Of a stretch of DNA of 64,000 bases, positions 43,301 through 56,796 are shown one piece after another. The stretch lies in the NCBI RefSeq assembly GCF_020382885.2, contig NC_058494.1, positions 10,558,001 through 10,622,000 of the forward strand, in the 5' to 3' direction. This DNA comes from Scatophagus argus (lineage: Eukaryota > Chordata > Actinopteri > Scatophagidae). The position numbers and the translations under genes are program-made. The notes beneath the pieces are model-generated. The model had not been told where the DNA came from, ran no database searches, and was given only the letters and a program-made list of their open reading frames with translations. Each line of letters begins with the position of its first letter. Position 1 is the stretch's first letter.

Positions 43301-44356
43301 TTGGGTCACCACATTTGAGCACTGTTCCTGCTGCATTATTGATATGCAGATAATAAAGGGGGAGACTCAGTTAATGTAATTGCTGTACAAGGAAATACAG
43401 TGTCTATTTTAAAGGAGGAATGATGATTTTATTCACTCAAATCAACAGCAGGAAAGGCTCTCACCGTGTTTGACTGGATTTTTACATCCACAAATAAGAT
43501 GCATCCTTGTTTTGCTGACTTCTAATGATTTTAATAACATTTTCATCAATCACGTGATTATCAAATAGGTTGAGTAAGTGGGGAATAGTTTCCCTGCCAA
43601 CTGAGTAATACTATCTGACATTTTTAGACGTGCAGCAGCTCCACATTGAGGCATTTGTATATGATGGGTTGTGACTGCTTCCATTCTCAGATTTGGTGAA
43701 TTTAGATTAGAAGTGAAACTCAAATCCCTCAGTGAAAAGTGTTGAAGTAGCACAACAAAAAGGAAAGTAAGATAGACTGTACATAAGAATTTTTTCTTTC
43801 TCCTGTTAGGCTGCTTTTGGAGTAGTTTGGTGTTTGGGGTGGGAGCAACGTCAGTAGGTTTTTGCTGGTATCGGGAAATTATGTTACAAAATGATACTTT
43901 TAGTCATCTCTTTTTCAAAGTGAAGGTTATTTTTAATGGATTTGTTCACATTTAAATGATATCGAGCACAAAATATTCTTACCACAAGCTACTGTGTGGC
44001 ATTTTCAAAACGCTGTATGACTTAAAGTTGTAACCTTAATAAAGCCATTGAATGAAAGCCTGTGCAGACCTCTGTTTTCACTTTGTAGTCTTTAGTTGGT
44101 GCAGTAAAACAAGACTGACAACTTGACTTTCTAACAAGTCAATCAAAGCACTACACTGCCCTGACTTGACGTAGTTTTTTAAAGTTTATATTGTGCACAT
44201 AGTCTTTTCCAGTTCCAGTCCCATCAAACTGGGGCATTTAAAATTGTATAAATATATGTGGTTGTTTTTTTTTTTTTTTTTTAAAAGTATTTAAAATCAA
44301 TTTCAACAAAATTACTTCTGTTCTTGCCACACAAATGCCATCTGTATGATCACAAA

Positions 44357-44863
44357 TACACCATATAGTGAATGAAGTCACATGGGGTATTTGCAGCGGG
44401 GGTTGGGCTGGGCCCCTCACTTCCAGTGAAGGGAAATCTTAATGCTTCAGCATACCAAGACATTTTGAACAATGCTATGCTTCCGTCTTTGTGGCAACAG
44501 TTTGTTGAAGGCCCTTTTCTATTCCAGTGTGACTGTGCCCCAGTGCACACAGCAGAGTCCATAAAGACGTGGTTGGATGAATTTGCTGTGGAAGAACTTG
44601 ACTGGCCCACACAAAGTCCTGACCTCGACCCCATCAAACTTTGGGATGAACTGGAACGGATATTGCGAGCCAGGTCTTTTCGTCCACAAATGCAATACTG
44701 CATGAAAGAGCACAGAAACACTCCCAAGTCTTGTGGAAAACCTTCCCAGAAGAGCGGAAACTGTTACAACTGCAAAGATTTATATGTGTTTAGAATGCAC
44801 TGTCATTAAAGTCCCTCTTGGTGTATTGGTCAGATGCCCCAATACTTTTGTCTACATAATGTA
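44357..44863 (+). mobile_element. Tc1-like DNA transposon remnant, copy B
   Basis: Same family and structure as 24451-24933, in the opposite orientation, with imperfect ends (TACACCATATAG and CTACATAATGTA). A 145-codon open frame (44372-44809) carries the C-terminal half of a Tc1 transposase: GNLNASAYQDIL, CDCAPVH with the second catalytic Asp, and SPDLDPIKLWDELER. The usual PIEHLW is reduced to PIKLW, so the third catalytic acid is gone. After that the frame drifts (HRNTPKSCGK is out of register). Not functional. Confidence 0.88.
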
Positions 44864-46413
44864 GGTTTTCATCAGTTCCTCACTTGCAGCTATTTTTTCA
44901 TTGTGGAGTGGAAATTGTGAACAGCTTCCTCTGTCTCAGCCATCAGGCCTAGAGGAAATAACTGATGATTTATAATTTACAACCATAACCGTCACTCAGG
45001 GAATTCCCTGCACCCATATGACCAAACTGAAGTCTCATCATGCAGTGAGGTGCTGAAATCCGATGCACTTGTCCATGTTGTCCACAGAGGGGCAGCAGAG
45101 TAACCGGAACGCTCTCTTATTGCCATCACTGCAATGCAAGCCAAGGTCTCTTTCAAGGGCACACATCATATCTGCAAAGTCACATGTAAAGCAGGGAGAG
45201 GCTCTGTGGGCGTTTTCAGCTAGAGCAAACAGATAACTAAAGAGAAAGAAAAAAAATGATTTTAGTGTCGACCTAACACCAACACAGCAGTTCACACCAT
45301 GTCATGGCAAATATTTGAAGTTGAAACTATGTGAGCAGAATAAATCCGAAACAAAGACAAGTATAGCCGAAGGGTATTTAGCAAAACCGCTTACATGAAA
45401 AGCTTTGCTTGAAGACTAGTGGACATAATGGCTGCTCCTTGTTTTGTCATAAATTTAATTTTCTACCAGGCAAATGGCTATGTTCTCACTGTGTTGCCTG
45501 TAATTAAAATTTGTGGACTATTAGTTGTAATAATGCATAATTATCTAAGCTAGCTAGTGTGTCGTGTTGAGAATGAGTAGGAGGGCCATCATAACTCTCC
45601 CCCAGCCTCACCTTTTTATAGCCATCAAATATGCATGGACCTTCAGAGCGTTTATATAATGTATTCACAGAACTGTGCTGCACTGGAAAGCTTACAATCA
45701 GCAGTTTGTGTGTGTGTGTGAGTGACTGAGTGTGTCTACTGGATGAGACACAAAACATAATCAATAAACACTGATTCACTGTCTTCTGGAAGAGGGGAGA
45801 TACGAAGGACAGCGGGACATAGACTGGTGTTCTCGTCTGTCAGCAATAGTGTGGTTTAAGCAATTGAATTTAAAACACTAAAAATATGTCATACCTCATT
45901 AATGTCATACCTCATTGTGTCTCACTCGTCGTGTATTTCTCAAAATTAAGCCCACATGTGACCAACATGCCTCCTGTGTCAAAAAGCAAGGATGCACAAC
46001 TACAAATGTTATCCGCAGTAGTGGAGGAAATACTAAGATACCTTAGACCACAAGGTAAAAATGCTTGATTGCAAGTAAAGGTTCTGTGTTCAAAATTTTA
46101 CTTAATATGGTGATAATTATAATAATTGAAAGTTTTACAATAACAATGTAGCAATGTGAAATCAGAGTGAATACTGATGAACCTACGAGTAGTTAATCTG
46201 CAGCTTCCCTTGGCTTTACAGAGCTGTGAGTGAACTCTCATGGCGTCATTTTTGGCCACATCCAGTTGTACCCTCGCTACTAAGCACCAAACAGCAGCAG
46301 ACACAGTAAACACCTAGTGGAGTGTTTAGCATCAAAGAACCTCTTTTTCCTCAGCAGTTCATAGAGACCCAAAACAGAGCTAAAAGAGAGTGAATATTGA
46401 CGATTGTAAATGA

Positions 46414-46629
46414 GGTGGTGTGGTGGTTTGCGCCGTCCGAGTCCTCCAGCTTCCTCCCAAAGTTCCAAAAACATGCACATTAGGTTAATTGGCTACCCTA
46501 CATTCCCCTGAGGTATGACTGTGTGAGTGTGTGTGATTGTCTGTCTTTGTGTGTCAGCCTTGTGATTGACTGGCGATCAGTCCAGGGTGAACCCCACCTC
46601 TCACCTGATGTCAGCTGGGATAGGCTCCA
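46414..46629 (-). mobile_element. LINE/SINE-derived interspersed repeat, copy A
   Basis: Read on the minus strand it contains GAGCCTATCCCAGCTGAC, GGGTTCACCCTGGACTGAT, CAGTCAATCACAAGG, and TAGCCAATTAACCTAATG TG before GCATG. This is the widespread teleost L2/CR1-like 3' block. A direct match in the other orientation is at 61331-61613. Confidence 0.75.
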
Positions 46630-46717
46630 AACATATTGTTTGACTATATGTTTGCCAACCAATAACAATCAACAATACCATCAACTAACAGATGAGGAAA
46701 AGTAGAAATGATTAGAT

Positions 46718-46724
46718 TCACACA

Positions 46725-46759
<35 letters not shown>
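46718..46759. repeat. (CA)n microsatellite
   Basis: About 20 CA units. Confidence 0.9.
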
Positions 46760-46761
<2 letters not shown>

Positions 46762-46845
46762 ACACACCCTTTCTCATTGGACATGAGCCATGGGTGGTTA
46801 CTGTAAGACTGCTCTGTCAGCACAATTTTTATCACTGGAAGGACG

Positions 46846-46847
<2 letters not shown>

Positions 46848-46891
<44 letters not shown>

Positions 46892-46910
46892 TGTGTGTGT
46901 GTATGTGTGT
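46848..46910. repeat. (GA)n(GT)n compound microsatellite
   Basis: About 20 GA units run directly into about 10 GT units. Confidence 0.92.
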
Positions 46911-47159
46911 GCATCTGCAATAGTTGCTCTGATTAAAGTGGACCTCGGTGCAGTAATCAATACTCAGCGGGTCATAGTTAGTAGCTTTATGAGGTGCAGT
47001 AATCCTATCGCCTTTTATTTTATGTGCCAGTCACCCAAATCCTTCACTCATATTCACACGCTGTGACTTGGGTTCATTATGTGTATTGCTGATGCAGAGT
47101 TTCCTTCTCACTACTATTTAAAGACCTCACAGCAGCTCAGTCCTTTAGTGAAGGAATAG

Positions 47160-47251
<92 letters not shown>

Positions 47252-47252
47252 T
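47160..47252. repeat. (GATA)n microsatellite
   Basis: About 23 uninterrupted GATA units. No nearby gene is recognised. Confidence 0.95.
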
Positions 47253-47869
47253 TGGATTCACTGTAGCTTAATTCTTTCATGGATAGTACTTTGTAGCATT
47301 TTGCTCAGTAAAAGCTCTATGCAATGATATTTAACATATTATGACTCTCAGGAATATGGGTGCTAATGTGGCTAGTTTATCCTGCCAAGTTGAACAACAG
47401 AGGGTTTTCTAATTTAAGGAACACTGTTTTCAGCCAAACACTCTCGGCTATTAATTAGGATCACTTCACAGAACAGTTAACACACACAGACACACATACA
47501 CACACACACACACACTTTCTGCTGTCTCTGTCCTGTGCTCTTTCTCACTTGTTGGCTCTCTCTTTGATGCGCCCATGTTCATAAGAGGGCACACACACAT
47601 TCATATACGCTTAGATGCACACACTGAAGCACACAGATATGCACACGGACACGAGTAGGCACTCTAAAAGCTGGGGGTGGCAGCTCTCATATGTCATGCA
47701 TCACTCTCCATGTTGGCTCTTCTTCATCTCCTCGTTTTCTTTTCTCACCTGAATCTGGAATCTGTTCCGCTCTGCAGTTAGTCCACCATTAGTTCAAAAA
47801 ATACCAGTTTGGATACTTCAAGCTTGCTTTTAATTCAGGTGTTCTGAACTCCTGTCTGATCTGTCACCA

Positions 47870-48144
47870 CTGAATAACCATGACAAGATTAGATTTGGAC
47901 TGAAAAAGTGTTATTTCCTTCTGCTAGCAAGCTTCCAGGTGTTCTCCAGAATTAACCAAACACAAAACCTGCTCTGTAACAGGAAAGATTTAATGTCAAT
48001 GTTACCTGAATAACCATGACAAGATTAGATTTGGACTGAAAAAGTGTTATTTCCTTCTGCTAGCAAGCTTCCAGGTGTTCTCCAGAATTAACCAAACACA
48101 AAACCTGCTCTGTAACAGGAAAGATTTAATGTCAATGTTACCTG
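47870..48144. repeat. Perfect 136-bp tandem duplication
   Basis: Bases 47870-48008 are identical to 48006-48144, giving two head-to-tail copies with a 136-base period. The unit is not simple sequence and has no coding potential. Lack of any difference means a very recent duplication or an assembly error. Confidence 0.95.
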
Positions 48145-49046
48145 CAAAAATATCAGAAGACATTTTTGACTTTTATCATTGTACAAAATTGTTGTTCCTC
48201 CTGTAGAATAAAAGTACAGACAGCCTGTATCTGTTCAGCACCTTGTGCGTAAATGACAAACCTCCTCTCGTTTACATGAAAGGAGCATCTGTTTGGATGG
48301 GGACGTTCTGTCAGAGGCACTCGGCAGGAAACTGTCTCCAGCGCAAATTTGTCTCCTCAGATGAACATGAGGAGTCCCGTTGTTACTCTCTATGCTCCCT
48401 TTGTGTCCTCCTTGGATGTGTGTGAGTAGACAGTATCACTTTGTGATGGTGGGCTAATGTAAGCATTCACAGCTGAGCAAGCTTAGGCTCACTGCTCTTT
48501 GCCCACAAGTTTGTGATATGTTGTGCGGGTTAAAGCTGATGATATAACGTGCCAAACCATCAGTGACGTGAAACATGTTCTCATCTATTTTTCACACTGC
48601 CTCTGTATTTTATGTGCCAAATAAAAGATTATAATGCATCTAGGAACTGGCTACATGAATTCTTAAACTGTGATTTTTGGAATTCATTTTTTCAAATGGA
48701 TGTAGAGGAGTAATTTGTTTCAGACACAGTGGCTTTTTTGAGCCTCTTTGGGTTACTATGGAAGTCCCATCTGCACAACACTATTCCAAAGCTAAAGAGG
48801 TTATTACAGGTTTTATACAAAAACATCTCATCTCAAATCAGAGAAAACCTAATCTCTGCTGTTGCTGTCCACTGCACTACCTTCATGCTCATATTTGCTT
48901 GTGTGGTGGGCGTGAATTCAGCTCCCACCATCCTGTCACGTTCCTCTCTTCCCTGCATTGCTCCGTGACAATTCAACTGCACAAGCTTTCTAGGGCACGA
49001 TGCGCTCCGCTCTGGATGCCTTCCAAGTGTTTTTGTAGAGGAGAGT

Positions 49047-49078
<32 letters not shown>
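49047..49078. repeat. Poly-G run, 32 bases
   Basis: An uninterrupted G tract, able in principle to form G-quadruplex. It encodes the poly-glycine of a long but spurious open frame. Confidence 0.92.
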
Positions 49079-49083
<5 letters not shown>

Positions 49084-50224
49084 CCTCCTGCAGTATTTTA
49101 TTCCTATTTCAGACAGGTACACGGTGAAGATACGGAGCAGTGAGAGAATCTGCGCTGCTAACAACACTGTGTGGACAGTACAGTCTAGTGACTGGGCCTC
49201 TGGGGGCACAGCAAGGGCACAAGCACACTTCGAGTCTGGAGGACCTGAATTTCGAGAGGTCCAGTTCTGGTTATATTTTTCCATCGAGAGACAGCACAGT
49301 GATACCTGCTGCACTGTAACCGTGCAGCAACCCTGTCCCAAAGCCATACCCTTCATTTACATTTTGTCCCAGTCATCAAGGCCTCTCAACATATACAGTA
49401 ACCTCACATTTGTTTATGTTTTCAACCCAAGCAAGCATCTTCTCTTCTCTCTGGAGTGTTTCCAGTTGTCACACTGAGCTCCTTCCTTCAACAACGCCTC
49501 AGTCTGCTGTTGGACCTCAGGGAGCGAATGATCTCTTGACACCACAATATGGCAACCTCTGATGTCACGCATAAGTGGAATTTTATAATTTCCTTCACGG
49601 CACTTAAAGCAGCAGCTGAGCTAAGCACAAATCCCCTGAAATATTGGTCAAAGTGTGAAGCTACAGGACAAACCTTCCCAACATTCAAATGAAAGTTAAA
49701 TAATTTTTGTGATTTTATGTTTTTAAAAGAAGATACACTGTGTCTACCACTTAAGGCACAATAAAATCAATTTGATTATGTCACATGTAGTCAAATGTGT
49801 TGACAGTGTCTATGGAAAATTGGGCTTTGGGCTTTTACTACTAAGCATATGAAGTATACGAATGTTTGGTGATATCTTTGATCACAGGCTAATTTTATAG
49901 CACAAAACAGAGCCACTATAAACACAATGAACATACACAAAGAACAAAATCCTTATAAATACAAGAATGTTTTGGGAAAAAAAAGAAAGAAAAGAAATGA
50001 CAAAAGAGAGATGACAAAAAGCGAAATTTAACAATGAAATACAGTTGTCTCATATATGAAACATATCTTCCATTTTGAAAAAAAAAAAGTTTAAACATCA
50101 GTCTAGTTATGATGGCTCATATCAGTGAATGTGCAGGAGTATTTTGGAGCTCAAAGTTGACACAGAAGAGATTGTTGATTTGTTTTGACCTTCCTTTGGA
50201 GAAAGGAAAGATTAAAGTATTGCT

Positions 50225-50277
50225 TTCAGAATCAGAATCAGAATGCTTTATTGATTTCCCTGTGGGAAATTGAGTTT
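50225..50277 (-). repeat. 3' tail of a non-LTR retrotransposon
   Basis: Plus strand carries AATCAGAATCAGAATG, TTTATTGAT and GGGAAATTGAG, the reverse complement of the tails at 52200 and 55659. Confidence 0.65.
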
Positions 50278-51040
50278 GCTATAGTTGCTCCAACCAAGCT
50301 TAGAAATGTACAGGCCAAAGAATTATAATAAAAACAGAAATAGAAATATATCTAGAATACAAAACTAAACATATAATAAATTAAAAAAGCAGGTGTGCAA
50401 AATAGTGCAGCAAATACTGGGTGCGTTTGTTTTGGGACACCGCAGTGTTTCATGTGAATTATTATATAAAAGTGTGAGGTTCATAACAAAGGAAGCACTG
50501 GAATCACATTTCTCTCTCACAATTGCTGTAGAATTTTCTTGGATTGCTTGTATGTGGAAGAATCAGGACAACTAAATATACTGTTAAGGTAAAGATATGT
50601 AAAGGTAACATGAATGTGGAAATAAATAGTTTTTATGAGATTAATCACTTTTAAATAGGCGAATCACACCACGGTCTCATCCAGCTCTCTTCTCTGACCC
50701 TGGTGTTTGCGTAGTTTTATTTGTGCATAGTTAAGTCTCTTGTGGTCCTGCACGAAGGTGTCACCTGTGGCAGCCTGAGAGATGTGGGACTGACCTGAAA
50801 ACCTTATAAAGTCAGCTAGTTAATCAGCTATTCTGGGAGCTCTTCAGTTCATAAGACCATTATAAGACCATTATACAATGTACTGTTAATCTCTGAGGCA
50901 GTCAGTCAACCAGTCAGTCATTCAGCCTTTCAGTCAGTCAGTCAGTCTACTCACTGCATGAAACTGCGATGCCTTTACGCATTGCAGCAGTACACACCTC
51001 CCTCTGTCTGGGACTTCAGAGGTCCTCTTTGGGTTGATGG

Positions 51041-51042
<2 letters not shown>

Positions 51043-51084
<42 letters not shown>
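51043..51084. repeat. (CA)n microsatellite
   Basis: About 21 CA units followed by a pyrimidine-rich stretch (51100-51165). Confidence 0.9.
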
Positions 51085-51089
<5 letters not shown>

Positions 51090-52199
51090 TACACACTCCC
51101 TCCATCTCCTTTCCCCTCCTCCTTTCGCTCCCTCTGCCTCCTCCTTTTCCCTCTTTCAGTATCTCTGGGGACCTCAGAGTGCAGCAGAGATGATGGACAG
51201 CAGACTAATATCCAAAGCTAACAAGTCCTCCCCTCTGACTTCACAGAATAGCCTGACAGAGGCAACTGTGCCCTTCACTTGGAGGAATATGGCCCATTAT
51301 AGTATGGAAAAAAGGTTGGCAACAATACGGCTTCAAAGAAAGACTTCAAAAAGACTTAATGGCACCCTATAAAATTGTAAATTGTAATTTTGAATATAAA
51401 TACGGTGCCTCTGTGTTAAAAAAGATTTGAGATTTTATACTTACTTAGTCTAGTATCTACTTAGTCAATAAGGCATTGCACCACACCACGTACATTTTAA
51501 AATGTGTCACATTTAGTTGCATTTTCAGACCAAGAATGTCGAAATTTGCTTCTGATCTTTCAGAGAAGTGAAGTGAATCACAGTGTTCCTTTATAATTGT
51601 GCAGATGATAACAGATACTTTTATAACATGACCTCCTGCCCAAATGACAGAACAGATCAACTGCCAGTGACATCCAAACTGACATACTTGACTGTTGCAG
51701 AGTACCAACGACAGGTGTACCAGATGTCATCATGCAGGAAAAAATCATGGCTGGGATTAAAATAAATATGTTAACTGTGTAAAATGTATGACACGACATA
51801 AGTTAAGTATGTTACTTTAGTTAAAATAACTCTCATGTGAGACACAAAGAGTAGCGTCCTGGGTGAAAGTCCTGTGTTCACCCACCCACCCCAGCCAGAG
51901 CATATGAGCAGAGTTGAGTGGAAGGCTAGTGTTTAAACCAAAAGCTCACTGTGCTGAGAGACTCAAGTGGAGCGGGATGAAATCATACATGGTCTGACCG
52001 TGACCTCTTCTGTTCACTTTGTAACTCTTACACTACGTCCCCTGACTTCCTCCTCTCCTCCTGATTCCCATGGTGATGCCTAACTGTAAATGTAAACTAG
52101 GCCACTTGCACAGCACTAGCCCAACCTATAATAATAATAATACTTTAATAAATTTCAAATTATTATTACTATAAATAAATTTAATAAAGAATTAAACAA

Positions 52200-52243
52200 T
52201 TTTCCCTCAAGGATAAATAAAGGAATTCTGATTCTGATTCTGA
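52200..52243 (+). repeat. 3' tail of a non-LTR retrotransposon
   Basis: TTTCCCTCAAGGATAAATAA followed by three ATTCTG-type repeats. Confidence 0.65.
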
Positions 52244-55200
52244 AAATACATGGTGATTTGATGTATGAATTGTTTGTCCTATTCTGAAACAGTAAGTGTA
52301 GGAACTTGCATGGGTTAAAAAGGGGATAGGGAGAGAGCTGGGATACGATGTGGTTTAAAATACAGTACAGTACTGCTGAAGGCAGTGTGTTCATCCTATC
52401 AGCTGCAGGAAGGGTTCATTTGGAGAAACTGAGAGAACTTGTCAATCATCTGCTATTAAAATAGTGTCTTAAAACGCAAAAATATTCTTTACATAAAATT
52501 TACTATGTATTCATAAAATCTATATGTAATTTATTACATGAAAAGCATCAGGTGGCAGAACCTTAAACAACATGTTTGGAGGTATTTTTGTTTTACAGAA
52601 CTCTGCCGAAGAATGTATTCCTTTAAACCTGCAGTTATTAGACAACATGGAAAAATATAGAAATTTACAGACACAAAATATCATATGGGTGAGCATGTGT
52701 TAGAACAGAATATATAAAGTAATTTAGCATAATACCTTTAAATATATCACTACCTTTAAAATACAGTAGTTTATTGTAATTAAGATATTTATATAAGGTA
52801 TTTCTGTTATTCTAAAAGGCTTCATGTGAACACAGCTACGGTCATGCTCCCATCATCCCAAAATAATCTCAGATGTTTTGGTCCCTTTTGTGTGTTAGTC
52901 AGCTGGGTGTTAATGCATGTATGATTAAAAGGTCTTTCCATTCATTGGACCTCAAAGGATGTTTTTGGCTACCATTGCATCTATGCTTCTTCTTCTTCTA
53001 AATAATCTCTCATGGGGTATATCAGTGCACGTCAGACGATTCAAAGCTTCAAAGTGACTTTGTCCCCATGGCATTCAACTGACATTCTGCTGGCTTGCAT
53101 ATTATATCACAATGAATGGGATTTGATAAACGTTCCATATATATTCTCCCCTGTGCCTTGGCAGCTGATACTTCATGAATCAGAGGTGGTATAGCGGCCA
53201 CAAGGTGAGACAGCAGGCTTTTTGTCAGCAAAACTGTCCTTTATGTACAGAGATGTAGCCTCTGTTACTGGGAAAATAAGATTAAAAGACTAATATTATC
53301 TGAAATATCACAGACAATAAGCACCCAGGTTCCAATGCAGCAAATAGGTCTGATGCTCTAAAGCTGCTAAAGGATCTTGAAAGATTTTCAAAAGGACATT
53401 CACTGAGGATCCACAGAGGCACACACCTAAATTGCAGCCTTTTTGCCTTTTTGTTACATCATTTCTCAAGAAATGGCACAGCGGCACTAAAGTGCTGTCC
53501 TGTGACATAATCCAGCTTTCAATGAATTGCAGCAGTGCCTACAGGCAGAAGTTCGACTCCCAATAGATGCATTTCAATATCAGTTCCTCTTTGTCCAAGG
53601 GAAACTGCTTCAGTAGATCAGGTACAGGTTAAGTATTAACTAGAAATGCTTTTATCATTAGTGGCATTGCCCTAATTTAAATGTCATAGAGGGTGTAGTG
53701 AATTCTTTATGCTCACACAATTGAATGGTATAGTTTTTTTGGGAGAACTTATAAAGGTGTCAAAAGTGCATTGCTGCCCACCACGTGTTTTTGTGCTGTG
53801 GTTACTCATGGCTGAAAGTTTCTCTCTCCAAAATCTTCACTGTTTCTGAAAATTTCAAGAAGATGTGTTGATGTCAAAATACTCAAAATAACTAAGTGGA
53901 TTGTTTTCATGTGACAGCAGTACTATGTTAATTTGCCCTTTTAGAATGGCATACAGTCCCTGTGGAGCTCCGTGCACATTTTGGAAAAAAATGCTAATGC
54001 ATTTTCAAATGGTATTCAGTATAATGGTCCGTGTGTTTCATAGGTTACCACAGCATCAGTGTACTCACTGTATTTTCATTCCACTAGCTTCATGTATAGA
54101 CTGGTAACTTCCTCTATTTTGGCACATACTCCTGGTGACTCATTACCTGGACAAAAGCCACAGGCTGACATGTGGACAATTAATGAAAATACAATGTTTT
54201 GAACTCCTGTTGTGAGACTAACAGAGACTGAACAAACAACAACTACATCATATCACTTCACACAAAGAGACAGAACAGTACAGGGTGCCAAATTACCACC
54301 TGGCTGTTTGAATATTGTGCTATTAAAAGTGCAAAGTATCCACAGAAGCACAAAGTGAAATGCTGTTAAAATGATCATCATTTACAATAATGCAGATTTG
54401 GAAAACCCTGCATTCAAATTTAAGAGCTTTGTGGCTTGGCCATGGATTTATTTTGCATGATGTTCTGACAAAGGGAGGTTTGAAGCTACACGGTTGGAGA
54501 AGGATATCTTTTGCCATACTTGGCCTTGAAACAATACAGTGGATTTGGGTCAAGAGCAAAAGTGACGGACTCCTGTCCTTAAAACCATGAGTCAATAAAT
54601 CACAAGCATACAAAAATAATAACCAAAAAAAAAAAAAAAAAAAAAGGTGGACAGTCAGAGGACAACAGTATGGGTGTGAGCATGTACATTGTGTTGTAGT
54701 TTCCAGGCATTTCTAGGCAGTAAACAAGGTGATGGATGCTTGTGCCAGAGTGAGTTGACTGGACACAGCCTCCTGTGTCTTGATTAATTGATGGGAGATG
54801 CAGCAGTTTAAGCTCCCCTTGGTCCTCGCTGTGCTCTCCGCCTATCTGCCTCACTACGTTTGTGAAGTAAAGCACCGTTACTATGAGGCAAAAAGCAAGA
54901 ACACTATATGGCACTTGCAGGGGCAGAAAAGGTGGGTTTTTTTTTAGATCTTCAGAAATGAGGTTATGTTAAAGTGATAAATAATTTTTGGACTTTATAT
55001 TTGTCCTCTGTCTGCTTGTATTGCTCTTTTTCCGTTGGACACATATCAAGAATTGAATGCTATTCAATGTCTCAGACAAAAGGGAGAAAATCTGGTCAAA
55101 TATTGTCTGTATTTAAAACAATTCATAGAGAGCCAAAGGCTCATTATTTCACAACCTGCAAATGAGAGACAGTATTGGACTACTTTTCTCCTGTAATACA

Positions 55201-55658
55201 ATTTAACATGTACTTGTGCTAGCAAGTTTGACCATGGGTACCTTTGTGTTTATTTGTTCTTAGCAGCCAGTATACCTTATTGTACATTGACTGTAAGCTT
55301 GAACCCTGGCAGGCACAAAGGTTGTCTGTTTGACGAAGTTGTTTTCTGTGTTTGTGTTCACTTCAGCCTCTCACTGAACTCATTACTCACAAGAGACTCA
55401 GTTTATTTCCCTCCAGTCTCTTCTTTGTCAGTCTGTACATTCACAAACACTTCCTGTCCAGTCAGCAGTTAACAAGGAAGAAAAGGGACTAATTACAGTA
55501 GCCTACATTACACCGTGTCTCATTGCTGCAGACAGGGTGAAAAACAACAGTGAAGAGAAGTCCTCTTTTTAATACCAAAAGTTAAAAAAGTAAACTCTGA
55601 AGTCTCCTCTTTCTAGTAAATGGCTCCAGATCATAGAAGAATCTGACTGTTTATACCC

Positions 55659-55698
55659 AATTTCCCTCAGGGATCAATGAAGTATTCTGATTCTGATC
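55659..55698 (+). repeat. 3' tail of a non-LTR retrotransposon
   Basis: AATTTCCCTCAGGGATCAAT followed by ATTCTGATTCTGATC, same family as at 52200. Confidence 0.65.
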
Positions 55699-56489
55699 TA
55701 TTTCTCCAGTTATCTCTCCAATTATTCATAAATCCTTGTTTATTTGTCCATATGACCTTTTTTTAATTTGTTGTATTAAAGCTGCTCTAATTTATGTTTT
55801 TAAAAATAACAATGAATCAAATGATTAAAATGAAAGTTACTCACACCCACAATGATTCATCACCCAACTCTACAGTTCCTCTCAGAGGCTTTCAGCACCT
55901 TTAGGCTCATTGTTTTGGTTTCACAGCCTGCACCTTTGCTGTTTCAGTCTCAGCTCTCTTCACCCTTGTTTCCAGCAGGCAGCTTGGCATCAAAAGCTCT
56001 GTTAAACCTACTTTAAACTGCATATCCCACACCAAACAGCACGTGCACTAAATTAGTTGCTATAGCTGGTGAACATTGTGGTGTATTTAACAGGAAAATA
56101 TCTTGCTCAAGTGGCCCTTAAAAAATCAAGTGACCCTAAAAATCAAACCCAGCTGCTTTAAACCTCCATATGATGCAATTTTAACACAATGTATTTTTGT
56201 TAATAGTATCTTTTCATATAATTCCAATTCCAGCATAGCTTTCTCTTTCAAGAGACAATAAAAGCAAACTTGAACCTTGAAAGCATGGCCTTATCAAGCA
56301 ACAACTACCCAGTGAAGAACTGGGAGAATATTAAGGACAAATCTTAAGAAAATGCTGATTGGATGTGTATCTTACACGTTATCTTATTTAATGATTCCAA
56401 GCAGTTGCAAGAGTTTATTAGGGCACACATTTTAACTACTTTATAATGTTTGTTCTGTGTTGAAATAGAGAAATAGGACCTTCACTTGG

Positions 56490-56796
56490 GTGATGTTAAA
56501 TGTGCGCCCCCCCTCCTCCCTCCCCCGTCTCCCTCCGCATGCACTCATCTCGTCCTGCAGGAATACGCTGCTGTTCCTCCGCCGCTGCAGTCTGACACAA
56601 GCGGCATGTCCACAAACTGAGATCCGCACGTCGTACTGTCAGGCTCACACAGCGGCACAATCCCTCCTGAAGGACGGTGAACTTGTGATTTCTGTCCCCC
56701 TGCTGAAGGAGAAGAAGGAGCGTTGTTATACCCCTGCGACGAGAGCTTTTTTTGGTGTGTGGAAAATATAAAGACTTGGAGTAGGCTCAAAACAAG
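56490..56796 (+). other. Candidate untranslated first exon and promoter of the complexin gene
   Basis: A C-rich stretch (56504-56535) and CG-containing sequence precede a donor, AAG followed by GTAAAC (GT at 56797-56798). The next plus-strand acceptor followed by conserved coding is at 58010-58011. The 5' border is arbitrary, and linkage to the coding exon is inferred from order and strand. Confidence 0.4.

Larger units (their letters stand above)
39480..56489. other. 17-kb gene-poor interval between gne and the complexin gene
   Basis: No conserved exon was recognised on either strand. Content is a Tc1 remnant, an SINE/LINE-like block, several LINE tails, microsatellites and a perfect tandem duplication, each listed separately. 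Distal regulatory sequence for the flanking genes cannot be excluded from one sequence. Confidence 0.5.

Noticed and set aside
44372-44809. 145-codon open frame as a host gene
   Set aside because: It is the C-terminal part of a Tc1 transposase between transposon ends, with a lost catalytic residue.
48677-49477. 266-codon plus-strand open frame, the longest in the window
   Set aside because: It runs through a 32-base G tract (poly-glycine), matches no family that I know, has no splice or Kozak support, and would shift frame with any change of G-tract length.
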